DNA of 64,000 nucleotides from the NCBI GenBank assembly GCA_021813725.1, contig JAKAJN010000003.1, positions 1 through 64,000 on the forward strand. The letters are read 5' to 3'. Below are positions 34,349 to 45,138 of this stretch, piece after piece. Under the pieces are notes generated by a model that was given only the letters and a program-made list of their open reading frames with translations, was not told the DNA's origin and searched no databases. Both the position numbers and the translations under genes were made by a program. This DNA is from a bacterium. GTDB taxonomy: Bacteria > Gemmatimonadota > Gemmatimonadetes > Gemmatimonadales > Gemmatimonadaceae. The first letter of the stretch is position 1. Every line of letters begins with the position of its first letter.

Positions 34349-34917
34349 GCGCCGAGAAGAAGCACCCGTTCGCGGCCATCGTCCTGGCGGCCGGTGCGGG
34401 GACGCGATTCGGCGAACCCAAGGCCGGCGCCACGCTTCCTGATGGCCGGCGATTCCTGGAGGCGGTCGTCGAGGGATGCATGACCTGCGGCGCTGATCCC
34501 GTGATCGCAGTGGTTCCTCCGGGAACGGTCGTGCCGGCCGGGGCGCGCGGCGTCGTGAATGCGAAGCCCAAGGACGAGCAGGTGACGAGCCTGCGACTCG
34601 GCCTCGCGCAACTCGCCAACACCTCGGCCGGCGGTGTGCTCGTGTGGCCGGTGGATCATCCGTTCGCGCTGGCGACGAGCGCGCTCGCGGTGGTGGACGC
34701 GGCGCGGCGCACCGGGGCACCGATCGTGGTGCCGGAGCACAACGGCAAGCGCGGCCACCCAGTCTGGTTCGCGCGCGAGACGTGGCGCGAGCTGATGACC
34801 GTGAGCGATGGTGGGGCACGCGCGGTGGTGCATGCCTACGGCACGCGCGTCGCCGCCGTGAACGTGAGCGACGCCGGCGTCCTGCGGGACGTCGATACGC
34901 GCGCCGATCTCGGCTAG
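34345..34917 (+). CDS. MobA/MocA-like molybdenum cofactor nucleotidyltransferase
   Basis: 190 residues from the ATG at 34345. The NTP-transferase signature is at the N-terminus (VLAAGAGTRFGEPKAG), with VWPVDHPFA as the metal-binding block and GHPVWFARE later. MocA attaches CMP to molybdopterin to form the MCD cofactor used by xanthine dehydrogenase-family enzymes. Translational coupling to the FAD subunit gene fits a dedicated maturation role, comparable to genes that sit beside Mo hydroxylases elsewhere. Cytosolic. CTP versus GTP preference is inferred from context only. Confidence 0.85.
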   Translation: MSAEKKHPFAAIVLAAGAGTRFGEPKAGATLPDGRRFLEAVVEGCMTCGADPVIAVVPPGTVVPAGARGVVNAKPKDEQVTSLRLGLAQLANTSAGGVLVWPVDHPFALATSALAVVDAARRTGAPIVVPEHNGKRGHPVWFARETWRELMTVSDGGARAVVHAYGTRVAAVNVSDAGVLRDVDTRADLG

Positions 34918-34944
34918 TCGTCGCGCGGCGCGTACCAATCCAGC

Positions 34945-36768
34945 TCAGCGTACCACTTGAACGTCCACGCGCGACGCCTGCGTCGGCGTGCGCCAGACGC
35001 GATGCGTCTGCGCCTTGAAGGCGCTCTCCCTCGCCTCGAAGATGTTGGGCACCCACGTCTGCGGATTGCGGTCGATGAGCGGGAACCACGTGCTCTGCAC
35101 CTGCACCATCACGCGATGCCCCTTCAGGAAGCGATAGCTCTGCGTGTGCAAGTCGATCGTCACCGCGGTGACCTGGTTCGGGACCATCGGCGTGGGCTGC
35201 TCCAGCGACTCGCGAAATCGCGACCGGAACACCTCGTTGGCCACCATCAGTTCGAAGCCGCCGAGCTTGCTGTTGGGTGCGTAGTCTTCGGGGTAGACAT
35301 CAATGAGTTTCACGATCCAGTCGGCATCCTGTCCGGTCGTTGAGACCTGCAGCTTCGCCGTGACGTCGCCGGCGAGCACGAGGTCGTTGGCGAGTGGCTC
35401 GGTAGCCCACGTGAGCACGTCCGCCCGGTCCTTCACGAACCGCTGGTCCTCGGTCAGCCACGCTGGCCAGCCGCTTCCCTTGGGAAAGTAGGTCGGTTCA
35501 ATAGGCCGATTGCGGTACGGCACCGGGTGTGCCGGGTCGGAGACGAAACTGTCGTTGCCGCGCGACGTCGGCGCATCGAATGCGAGCCGCCCGTCAGCGT
35601 GGAAGTAGAGCGACTTCGTCACCGCCTCGCGCGGCGGCCACGCGCCAAACGTCCGCCATGTGTTGCTCCCGCTTTCGAACACGGTTGCCTCGGCGGGCAC
35701 ATAGTCGCCCTTCCCCTTCAGGTACTTCGCGAAGAACGGCGCTTCGATCTTCGCGCGATACTCCACCCCCGTCGCCGCCCCGAAGTCGATCTTGCCCAGC
35801 GTGCGCCCCTCGCGGCGCCAGCCGCCGTGATTCCACGGGCCGACCACAAGGAAGTTGTTCGACTTCACGTCGTGCGTCTCGAGCGTGCGGTAGATGTGCA
35901 CGGGACCGTAGAAATCCTCCTGATCCCACCAGCCGGCGACATTGAGCGTCGGCACCGTGACGCGCGTGAGGTACGACTGCATCGCCTGCCGCTGCCAGAA
36001 TGCGTCGTAGTTCGGATGCGCCACGTAGTCGTTCCACGTGGGAATCTTCCCCTTGAGGTACTTGGCGTTGACGTTCGCGAGTGAGCCGAGCTTCAGGTAC
36101 CAGTCGAAGGTATCGTACGAATCGAAGGCAAACTGTTCGTTCTCCTTGGACGTCTCCATCATCGCGGCGTACTCGAAGCCGTAGCTCAGGCGGAACGCGC
36201 CGTTGTGGTGGAAGTCGTCGCCGATCCACATGTCGGCCGGCGACGCTTGCGGGCTGACGGCGGCGAGCGCGGGATGCGGGTCGAGCATGGCCATCGCCGT
36301 GAGCCAACCCGGATACGACACACCGAGCATCCCCACCTTGCCATTGTGGCTGGGGACGTTCTTCAGCAGCCAGTCGATGGTGTCCCACGCGTCGGTCGAT
36401 TCATCCACGCGCGGGCCTGGGCCATCCACAATGCGCGGCGGGCGCTGCATCACAAACTGTCCTTCGCTCTGGTAGCGCCCGCGGATGTCCTGCATCACGA
36501 AGATGTACTGCTCGGCCGACAGCTCCGGGTACGCCGTCGCGAGCGGGAACTGCGGTCCGGGCGCACCGTACGGCGTGCGGATGAACAGGAATGGGAGCGG
36601 TTCCTGCTGGTTGCGAGGTGCGAAGATGACGGTGCTCAGTTTCACGCCATCGCGCACCGGGATCATCACGTGCTGGTACGTGTATGCCGGAGTCGCCTGG
36701 GCCGTGAGGGACGGCACTGAGGCGATGGCGAACAGGACAACCGGGACCAGGCGCAGCGGCATTCGCAC
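34945..36768 (-). CDS. CocE/NonD-family hydrolase (X-Pro dipeptidyl-peptidase S15 type)
   Basis: 607 residues with a signal peptide (MRMPLRLVPVVLFAIAS, cleavage near TAQA). The catalytic serine is in MLGVSYPGWL (about residue 148). Family blocks IPVRDGVKLSTVIFAP, FIRTPYG and QDIRGRYQSEGQF precede it, and the aspartate/histidine region is in the lid and the NNFLVVGPWNHGGWR stretch (about 310). The C-terminal jelly-roll (about 410-600) is the PepX_C domain. Members include cocaine esterase, alpha-amino acid ester hydrolase and glutaryl-7-ACA acylase. It acts extracellularly. The natural substrate is unknown, but peptides or amino acid esters are likely. Confidence 0.9.
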   Translation of the reverse strand: MRMPLRLVPVVLFAIASVPSLTAQATPAYTYQHVMIPVRDGVKLSTVIFAPRNQQEPLPFLFIRTPYGAPGPQFPLATAYPELSAEQYIFVMQDIRGRYQSEGQFVMQRPPRIVDGPGPRVDESTDAWDTIDWLLKNVPSHNGKVGMLGVSYPGWLTAMAMLDPHPALAAVSPQASPADMWIGDDFHHNGAFRLSYGFEYAAMMETSKENEQFAFDSYDTFDWYLKLGSLANVNAKYLKGKIPTWNDYVAHPNYDAFWQRQAMQSYLTRVTVPTLNVAGWWDQEDFYGPVHIYRTLETHDVKSNNFLVVGPWNHGGWRREGRTLGKIDFGAATGVEYRAKIEAPFFAKYLKGKGDYVPAEATVFESGSNTWRTFGAWPPREAVTKSLYFHADGRLAFDAPTSRGNDSFVSDPAHPVPYRNRPIEPTYFPKGSGWPAWLTEDQRFVKDRADVLTWATEPLANDLVLAGDVTAKLQVSTTGQDADWIVKLIDVYPEDYAPNSKLGGFELMVANEVFRSRFRESLEQPTPMVPNQVTAVTIDLHTQSYRFLKGHRVMVQVQSTWFPLIDRNPQTWVPNIFEARESAFKAQTHRVWRTPTQASRVDVQVVR

Positions 36769-36963
36769 AGCGACCTCCGGAGAGAGCGTCGAGATGAGTT
36801 CGTGGAATGTACGCCGCCACGCCGTGCAGGTCTAAACCAATTGGCATGGCCCCGTGTCCAATCACTGATGTGCCACGAGCGACCCGCGTCGGGAAACCGG
36901 TACGCAGGACGCGTCGTAGTGCGCCAGTAGGCCGAGGTTTCACCCGATGAGGGGTCTGCATCC

Positions 36964-38076
36964 ATGCGTCTGCATCACGTGACCGTCTGCATTATCGCCG
37001 CCGCGCTTGTGGCGCCCGTCGCGGCACAGTCACCGGAGCGTTCGAAGCCCGTGCGCTACGTCCTCTCCATCGGTGACTACCCCAACGTCACTGGCCTGCG
37101 CATCAACTTTCGTGATCGCGCGCTCGGTGATGTGCGCGGCGCCAACGTCACCATCTGGTCGCCGTATGACGATTCGGGCGGCTCGGTGCGCGGGATTGCG
37201 CTCGGATTGCCGCTCACCGCGGCGGGCTCCATTCACGGTATCGCCACCGGCGTGTTCGGGGCCGGAGCAAGCCGCGACTTGACCGGCATCGGCATCGCAC
37301 CAGTCGGACTCGGCGCGGGTGGGCGACTGAAGGGGATCGCGATCGGGGGCGTCGGAGTCGGGGGCGGGGGCGATCTTGAAGGGCTCGCCGTCGGCACCAT
37401 CGGCGCCGGACTCGGTGGTGACGCACATGGCATCCTGCTCGGAGGCGTGGGCGCGGGCGTCGGTGGCAGTGTGCGCGGCCTCGCGCTCGGCGGCATTGGC
37501 GTCGGAGCCGGCGGACGCGTGCGTGGCATTGTCGGCGGCGGAATCGGCGCCGGAGCGGGCGGCGATCTCACGGGCGTGGCGTTCGGCGGCATCGGTGTCG
37601 GCGCCGGAGGCGATGGCCGGGGTATTCTTGCCGCGGGAGTCGGCGCGGGCGTTGGCGGCAACTTCGACGGAATCGCGTTCGGCGGTATGGGCGTGGGCGT
37701 CGGCGGACGGCTGCGCGGCCTCGCCATCGGTGGCCTTGGCGTAGGCGCCGGAAAGAGCATCGATGGCGTGGCCATCGCCGGTCTTGGCATCGGTTCACCG
37801 ACCATTCGAAAGCTCGCGATTGCGCCGGTGATTGGCGCCAACCGGATGCACGGCGTGATGCTTGCGCCAGCGCTGGCGCGCCTCGAGAAGGGCGGTCGCA
37901 TGCGTGGCGTCTCCGTGGCGACGGTCAATGACATGCGAGGCCAGCAGACCGGACTGACGATCGGCTTGATCAACTACGCGCGGGAGCTCGACGGCATGCA
38001 GATTGGCGTGATCAACATCGCACGCAATGCGAGCGTGAAGTTCCTGCCGATCGTGAACTACCACAGGGGAAGATGA
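36964..38076 (+). CDS. Secreted glycine-rich protein with 13 tandem 16-residue repeats
   Basis: 370 residues, signal peptide ending near AAQS. After a short N-terminal part (about 30-72) come 13 tandem units between residues 73 and 279, all 16 residues except the first (15). The consensus is roughly G-x-hydrophobic-x-G-(I/L/V)-x-x-(G/A)-G-(I/V/L/M)-G-(V/A)-G-x-G; examples are GRLRGLAIGGLGVGAG and GSVRGLALGGIGVGAG. The remaining 90 residues (GLTIGLINYARELDGMQIG, VINIA) resemble LA_2272-type surface-repeat proteins. The alternating Gly/hydrophobic pattern suggests a beta-roll or solenoid on the cell surface. No enzyme motif. A 13-mer DNA array begins immediately after the stop. Confidence 0.8.
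   Translation: MRLHHVTVCIIAAALVAPVAAQSPERSKPVRYVLSIGDYPNVTGLRINFRDRALGDVRGANVTIWSPYDDSGGSVRGIALGLPLTAAGSIHGIATGVFGAGASRDLTGIGIAPVGLGAGGRLKGIAIGGVGVGGGGDLEGLAVGTIGAGLGGDAHGILLGGVGAGVGGSVRGLALGGIGVGAGGRVRGIVGGGIGAGAGGDLTGVAFGGIGVGAGGDGRGILAAGVGAGVGGNFDGIAFGGMGVGVGGRLRGLAIGGLGVGAGKSIDGVAIAGLGIGSPTIRKLAIAPVIGANRMHGVMLAPALARLEKGGRMRGVSVATVNDMRGQQTGLTIGLINYARELDGMQIGVINIARNASVKFLPIVNYHRGR
37180..37800 (+). repeat. 48-nt coding repeats (13 units)
   Basis: The DNA counterpart of the 16-residue protein repeats. Units are diverged at nucleotide level, so the array is old and protein-selected rather than a fresh DNA expansion. Confidence 0.85.
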
Positions 38077-38154
38077 CGGATCGGGAACGCGGATCGTGAT
38101 CACGGATCATGATCACGGATCATGATCACGGATCATGATCACGGATCGCGATCA
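38077..38154. repeat. Period-13 GATC-rich tandem array
   Basis: Six 13-nt units in register, starting at the base after the stop codon: one degenerate, then CGGATCGTGATCA, three CGGATCATGATCA and CGGATCGCGATCA. Together with flanks it puts 12 GATC tetramers in the 99 bases from 38079 to 38177. Each unit contains TGATCA or a near-palindrome, so it can also fold. Confidence 0.95.
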
Positions 38155-38186
38155 CGGATGGGGATGCACGATGGATCCCAGACGCA

Positions 38187-38224
38187 CCAACGCCGCAGCG
38201 CTGAGTCAGCCGCTGCGGCGTTGG
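38187..38224 (-). terminator. 14-bp perfect stem-loop
   Basis: CCAACGCCGCAGCG (38187-38200) pairs perfectly with 38211-38224 around a 10-nt loop that is itself partly palindromic. It lies between the convergent repeat protein gene and the small periplasmic protein gene and probably ends one or both transcripts; there is no long U run. Confidence 0.6.
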
Positions 38225-38262
38225 CGTTCTCACCCCCACCCCTGGAGGCTTGATTGTAGTAC

Positions 38263-38763
38263 CTACTTCTTCGGCCGATGTTCCGTGACCCACTTTTGCA
38301 TCTGGGTGCGGGCCTGCTCGCGCGTGAGCTTGCCGTCCACCACTTGGGCGTGTACGGCCTGTCTCTGCGCGCGGAGCTGCTCCACGAAGGCCTTCTGTTC
38401 CGGAGTGGCGTTGGCGAGGCGCTCGGCGCGCAGTCCAGCGCGGTAACCCGCACGGACACCGGCCCTTACACCCGCCTGGACGCCGGCGCGGGCAGCGCCG
38501 CGCATCCCCGCGACACGGCCGGGTCCCAGTCCGCGGAATCCGTGCGCCTGCGCGAGGCGACGGTTCATCCGCGGCTGACCAGCGCGCTGGCCCTGCCACT
38601 GGCGCATCTGCTGTCGGTGCACAAGCCGGTTGGCTTCGATGGCGGCGAGGCGATCGAGCGCCGGGAAGGCCCCGGGCTGCAGGGCGCCAGCACCCTGCGC
38701 AAGAGCTGGAACGGCGGTCGCGGCCAACGTCGCCGCAAGACCTAGGAACTTGATGGTGCGCAT
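38263..38763 (-). CDS. Small secreted Ala/Arg-rich protein
   Basis: 166 residues from the ATG at 38763 (MRTIKFLGLAATLAATAVPA), with a clear signal peptide ending at ALAQG. The mature part is rich in A, R, Q and G. It has a short internal repeat (GVQAGVRAGVRAGYRAGLRA, about 95-115) and a charged helical end (LTREQARTQMQKWVTEHRPK). The general character recalls Spy/CpxP-like periplasmic helical proteins, but the LTxxQ motif pair is not convincingly present. Function unknown. It is divergent from sufR across a 300-base AT-rich gap. Confidence 0.65.
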   Translation of the reverse strand: MRTIKFLGLAATLAATAVPALAQGAGALQPGAFPALDRLAAIEANRLVHRQQMRQWQGQRAGQPRMNRRLAQAHGFRGLGPGRVAGMRGAARAGVQAGVRAGVRAGYRAGLRAERLANATPEQKAFVEQLRAQRQAVHAQVVDGKLTREQARTQMQKWVTEHRPKK

Positions 38764-38862
38764 CTGCGCCTCCAAATGATCTGGGGACTGAACGGTCCCG
38801 TTGCCCAGTAGACGTCAAGCGAATGGAGGCGTTAACCGGACAGTGTCCTGCAACTGAACATT

Positions 38863-39062
38863 TTGCAGTAACTAGTTATGTATAAATAGTTTACACAGCA
38901 GATGAAAACACTTGTGGTCTGACTTATGTGCTTTCCAAACCTACTCGGTGATCCTCCACCGCCTCTCGCGTCTTTAGACCGTCGCCACCAAACTGGAGCA
39001 TCACCCGTATTTCCCACACATTTTCCTTTGCAAATTGCTATAACCCGACTAGGTTTCTCGGC
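38863..39062 (+). promoter_or_regulatory. AT-rich promoter region upstream of sufR
   Basis: Low-GC 200-base spacer between the small secreted protein gene (minus) and sufR. It contains the 10-bp palindrome TAACTAGTTA (38869-38878), a TATAAA hexamer at 38881, the short inverted repeat GCAAATTGC (39030-39038) and TATAAC (39039-39044), a plausible -10 for sufR. SufR normally represses its own operon, so an operator is expected here; which palindrome it uses is not decidable by eye. Confidence 0.4.
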
Positions 39063-39763
39063 ATGGCAGCCACCTCCTTGTCTCTTGCCGGCTTCAAGGG
39101 CATCCGGTGCGATATCCTCATCGCGCTTCGGAAGGAGCAGCCGCTCACGAACCGAGTGCTCGCCACGCAGTTCGGGCTGACGGAGAATGCGCTGCGGCGG
39201 CATCTCACCGAGTTGGTCGAGGCCGGGCTCGTGGTCTACGCACGAGAGATCCGCGGGCAGGGCGCGCCGGTCTTCAGCTACTCATTGAGCGAGGCCGGCG
39301 AGGCACTTTTCCCGCGGGCCTATGTTGACCCGCTGATGGACGCGCTGGCGGCGCTGCGCGATCGCGAGGGAACCGAGGCGGTGGTGCAGCTCTTTCGCCG
39401 CCGGTGGGAAGCGCTGGCCGAGGAAGCGCGGCCACGCCTGGCTCCGCTCCCCCTTGGCGAGCGCGCGCAACTGCTGGCCGAGTTGCTCGCCGCCGAGGGG
39501 TACATGAGCGAGGCCATCGCCGGCGAGGGCGACGCGGCGACCATTCGCCATCACAACTGCGCGGTGCGCGAAATCGCGCTGCGCTTTCCCGAAGTCTGCT
39601 CCGCGGAAGCGGAGTTCATCGAGACGGTGCTCGACGCTCCCGTCGAGCGCCGCCAGCATCTGAAGGACGGCTGCCGCGCCTGCGAATACGGCGCTGTCGG
39701 GCGCGCGCCCACGCGCGCGCCGGTCACCATGTCCGTGCCTGTTTCCACCCCAGAGTCATCGCA

Positions 39764-39767
<4 letters not shown>
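39063..39767 (+). CDS. sufR: SufR-type Fe-S cluster-sensing repressor of the suf operon
   Basis: 234 residues. The N-terminal winged helix-turn-helix is at about 15-75 ([40 protein letters not shown]). The C-terminal half has the cluster-binding pattern [19 protein letters not shown] (about 160-180) followed by [11 protein letters not shown], matching the conserved cysteines of cyanobacterial and actinobacterial SufR. The [4Fe-4S]-loaded protein represses sufBCDS and releases it when clusters are lost. It is the first gene of the operon; the stop overlaps the sufB start (ATGA). Confidence 0.9.
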
Positions 39768-41197
<1,430 letters not shown>

Positions 41198-41198
41198 C

Positions 41199-41347
41199 GA
41201 CGGCAGACTGCAGACGGGAGACGGACGACGGGAGACAAGAGATCTTCTCCGATGCACCGAATCCCGCCGCTGCGCTGATCCCCCGTTCCCTGTTCCCTGT
41301 TCCACGTCCCTCGTCATCCGTCTTCCGTCATCCGTCATCCGTCATCA
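41199..41347. repeat. Two inverted period-7 arrays between sufB and sufC
   Basis: Left array 41199-41240: six units beginning GAC (GACGGCA, GACTGCA, GACGGGA, GACGGAC, GACGGGA, GACAAGA), starting one base after the sufB stop. Right array 41285-41347: nine units each beginning GT (GTTCCCT x2, GTTCCAC, GTCCCTC, GTCATCC, GTCTTCC, GTCATCC x2, GTCATCA). Both keep perfect 7-nt register. The arms are partly complementary and could fold in the mRNA. Confidence 0.95.
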
Positions 41348-41361
41348 TCGAATCGCATATC

Positions 41362-42116
<755 letters not shown>

Positions 42117-42120
<4 letters not shown>

Positions 42121-43424
42121 CCGCGCATTCGAACTACCGCGAATTGTTCGAGGCGGCAACGCACGGCGTGGCCAAGGACTGGCTGCCGTCGCTCAAGATC
42201 GCCGCCATCGAGCAGTTCGAGGCGATCGGCTTTCCGACGACGCGGGACGAGGACTGGCATTTCACGTCGGTGACGCCGATCGCGGAGCGCATCTTCCGCC
42301 CGGTGCGGTCGTCGGGCACGTCGCTCACGAGCGATGATGTGGCGCGCTTCACATACGGTCAGGAGGCCTGGCATCTGCTGGTCTTCGTGAACGGCCGGTA
42401 CGAGCCGTCACTGTCGTCGTTCGCCGAGCTCGACGCCGAGGCGCAGGTGATGACGTTCAGCGAGGCGCTCAAGGAAGCGCCGGAGCTGCTCGCCGAGCGG
42501 TTGGGCACGCTCGCGCCTTCCACGCAGGCGTTCACGGCGCTCAACACGGCCTTCATGGCCGATGGCGTTGTGATTCGCGTGCCGAAGGATGTCGTCATCG
42601 AGACGCCAATCCACATTCTGCATCTCACCGATGCGCATGCCAACGGCGCCTCGCTGCACCCGCGCACGCTGATGATCGCCGAGCGGGGCGCGCGCATGGT
42701 GCTGGTGGAGACCTTCGCGACAGTTGGCGGTGGCGCATACTTCACCAACCACGTTGCCGAGGTGGTGGTGGGCGCGCAGGCCCGCGTGGACCACTACAAG
42801 GTGCAACGCGAGGGGGGCGAGGCCTTTCACGTCGGCACGACGCAGGCCACGCAGGAGCGAGACTCGATCTACCACGCCTTCTCCTTCGCCACCGGTGCCC
42901 AGCTGTCGCGCACCAACGTCTACTCGCGGCTCCTCGGCGAGAACGCCGAAGTGCGGCTCAACGGGCTGTACGCGCTGGAGGAGGCGCAGCACGGCGACCA
43001 CCAGACCTACGTGGAGCACATCGCGCCCGCCTGCTCCAGCCGCGAAGTCTACAAGGGGATTCTCGACGGCACGTCGCACGGCGTGTTCAACGGCAAGGTC
43101 TTCGTCCATCCCGAGGCGCAGCAGACGGACGGCAAGCAGACCAACAAGGCGTTGCTGCTGAGCGAGGGCGCGCGTGTGGACACCAAGCCGCAGCTCGAGA
43201 TCTTCGCCGATGATGTGAAGTGCACGCACGGTGCGACGGTCGGCCGACTGGACGAGATGGCGCAGTTCTACATGAAGAGTCGCGGCATCGGTGCCGACCG
43301 GACCCGCGCCCTCCTCACCTATGCCTTCGCCGCCGAGGTGCTGGAACTCATCGAGCTTGAGCCGTTGAAGGCAGCGCTCGAAGGGTTGCTGTTCGAACGC
43401 TTCATCCCGCCGGAAACGGCCTGA
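42117..43424 (+). CDS. sufD: Fe-S cluster assembly protein SufD
   Basis: 435 residues from a GTG overlapping the sufC stop. The C-terminal beta-helix has SufD blocks NGLYALEEAQHGDHQTYVEH, CSSREVYKGILDG and HGATVGRLDEMAQFYMKSRG; the histidine in KCTHGATVG is the one that faces SufB at the cluster site. The N-terminal helical part includes DEDWHFTSVTPI. It partners SufB and SufC. Confidence 0.95.
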
Positions 43425-43434
43425 GGTCTTTCGC

Positions 43435-43896
43435 GTGTCCGCCGAACTTGACGAGCTGTACCAGAGCATCATCCTCGACCACAACCGCCGGCCGCGGAAC
43501 TTCCACGCGATGGACGACGCCAGCACGCACGCCGAGGGGAAGAACCCGCTCTGCGGCGACCAGCTGACGATCTGGCTGAAACTCGACGGCGACATCATCA
43601 GCGACGTCTCGTTCCAAGGGAGCGGCTGCGCCATTTCCAAGGCGAGCGCGTCGCTGATGACGGCGGCCATCAAGGGCAAGTCGCGCGCCGAGGCGGAGGA
43701 GATGTTCAGCAAGTTCCACGGCGTGGTCACCGGCGCACATCCGGAGGACGCCGAGACGCTGGGGTCGCTGAAGGCGCTCAGCGGGGTCTCGCGTTTCCCG
43801 TTGCGCGTGAAGTGCGCCTCACTCGCCTGGCATGCGATGCACGCCGCGCTGCTGCGCAATGACGCCGTGGACGCGGCGCCCGTCAGCACGGAGTAG
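43435..43896 (+). CDS. sufU: SufU-type zinc-dependent sulfurtransferase / scaffold, copy 1
   Basis: 153 residues from a GTG. The three zinc-ligand cysteines are in NPLCGDQL (about residue 40), GSGCAISKAS (about 65) and VKCASLAW (about 128), with the aspartate of CGDQL as fourth ligand. SufU accepts persulfide sulfur from SufS by zinc-ligand exchange in Gram-positive-type SUF systems. It sits between sufD and sufS, 6 bases from sufS. Confidence 0.93.
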   Translation: MSAELDELYQSIILDHNRRPRNFHAMDDASTHAEGKNPLCGDQLTIWLKLDGDIISDVSFQGSGCAISKASASLMTAAIKGKSRAEAEEMFSKFHGVVTGAHPEDAETLGSLKALSGVSRFPLRVKCASLAWHAMHAALLRNDAVDAAPVSTE

Positions 43897-43902
43897 CAGC
43901 CA

Positions 43903-45138
43903 ATGGCAGTGGCGGACACTGGACTGCGGGACCTTCGCCCCGACTTCCCGCTTCTCGCGGCGAACCCGGGGCTGGTCTATCTCGACTCCGCGGCCACCTC
44001 GCAGAAGCCGCGCGTCGTGCTCGATGCGCTGCGCGCGTACTACGAGACCGCGAATGCCAATCCGCATCGCGGCGCCTACAAGCTGAGCGGTGCCGCTACC
44101 GACGCCTATCACGGTGCGCGCCAGGCGATCGCGGAGTTCCTGGGCGCGCGCGACGCCGAGACGCTGCTGTTTACGCGCGGCACCACCGAGGCCGTGAACT
44201 TGCTTGCCACCGGGTGGGGGCAGGCGCACGTGCATCGCGGTGACCGCATTGTTGTGACGCGCCTGGAGCACCATGCCAACTTCGTCCCGTGGCAGCAGCT
44301 GGCCCGCGCGGTCGGTGCCGAGTTTCGCATCTGCGAACTCACGAAGGACGGACAGGTTGACCTCGATCAGATGCGGGCGCTGGTGACGGCGAACACCAAG
44401 CTCGTCGCATTCGGACACGTCTCAAACGCGCTCGGCACGATCAACGACGTGCGCGAGATCGTGAAGATTGCCCACGCGATCGGCGCGGTGGCGTTCTGCG
44501 ACGGCGCCCAGGGGGCGCCCCACCTGCGCGTCGGGTTCGATGCGCTTGGCGTGGACGCCTACGCCTTCAGCGGGCACAAGATGCTGGGGCCGATGGGGAT
44601 CGGCGGCGTGATCGTGCGCCGACCGGTGCTGGAGGCGATGCATCCCTACCAGTTCGGCGGCGACATGATTGAATTCGTCTTCGACGGCGACACCACGTGG
44701 AACGTGCCGCCGCACAAGTTCGAGGCCGGAACGCCGAATGTCGAAGGCGCCGTCGGACTCGCCGCCGCCGTGCGGTATCTCGACGGCGTGGGCATGGAGG
44801 CGATTCGGGCGCACGAGGTGGCCCTCACCCGCTACGCGATGAAACAGTTGGCGGAGATCGAGGACCTGCATCTGTTCGGTCCGACCGACGTGGGGACGCG
44901 GAGCGGGGTGGTGAGTTTCACCTTGGGCGACATCCACCCGCACGACGTGAGCACGATGCTGGACGTGGACGGCATCTGCGTGCGCGCCGGCCATCACTGT
45001 GCCCAGCCGCTGATGCGCGCCCTGCACCAGAGCGCGACGGTGCGGGCGAGCTTCTATGTGTACAACAGCACGTCCGACGTGGACGCGCTTGTCGCGTCGC
45101 TGCAACGGGCAGTGGCGCGCTTCCACGCGGGCGCGTGA
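43903..45138 (+). CDS. sufS: Cysteine desulfurase SufS
   Basis: 411 residues. Class II desulfurase: VYLDSAATSQKPRVVLDALR at the start, the PLP lysine in FSGHKMLGPMG (about residue 226) and the catalytic cysteine in RAGHHCAQPLM (about 366). It converts cysteine to alanine plus a protein persulfide, passed to SufU. The stop overlaps the GTG of the second sufU copy (GTGA). Confidence 0.96.
   Translation: MAVADTGLRDLRPDFPLLAANPGLVYLDSAATSQKPRVVLDALRAYYETANANPHRGAYKLSGAATDAYHGARQAIAEFLGARDAETLLFTRGTTEAVNLLATGWGQAHVHRGDRIVVTRLEHHANFVPWQQLARAVGAEFRICELTKDGQVDLDQMRALVTANTKLVAFGHVSNALGTINDVREIVKIAHAIGAVAFCDGAQGAPHLRVGFDALGVDAYAFSGHKMLGPMGIGGVIVRRPVLEAMHPYQFGGDMIEFVFDGDTTWNVPPHKFEAGTPNVEGAVGLAAAVRYLDGVGMEAIRAHEVALTRYAMKQLAEIEDLHLFGPTDVGTRSGVVSFTLGDIHPHDVSTMLDVDGICVRAGHHCAQPLMRALHQSATVRASFYVYNSTSDVDALVASLQRAVARFHAGA

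Noticed and set aside
33317-35089. 590-codon minus-strand open frame across the FAD subunit and MocA-like genes
   Set aside because: It spans two translationally coupled plus-strand genes with recognisable motifs and has no domain of its own.
38077-38177. Possible replication origin because of dense GATC
   Set aside because: No DnaA boxes, no AT-rich unwinding stretch next to it and no dnaA/dnaN neighbourhood; the GATC density follows from the 13-mer repeat.
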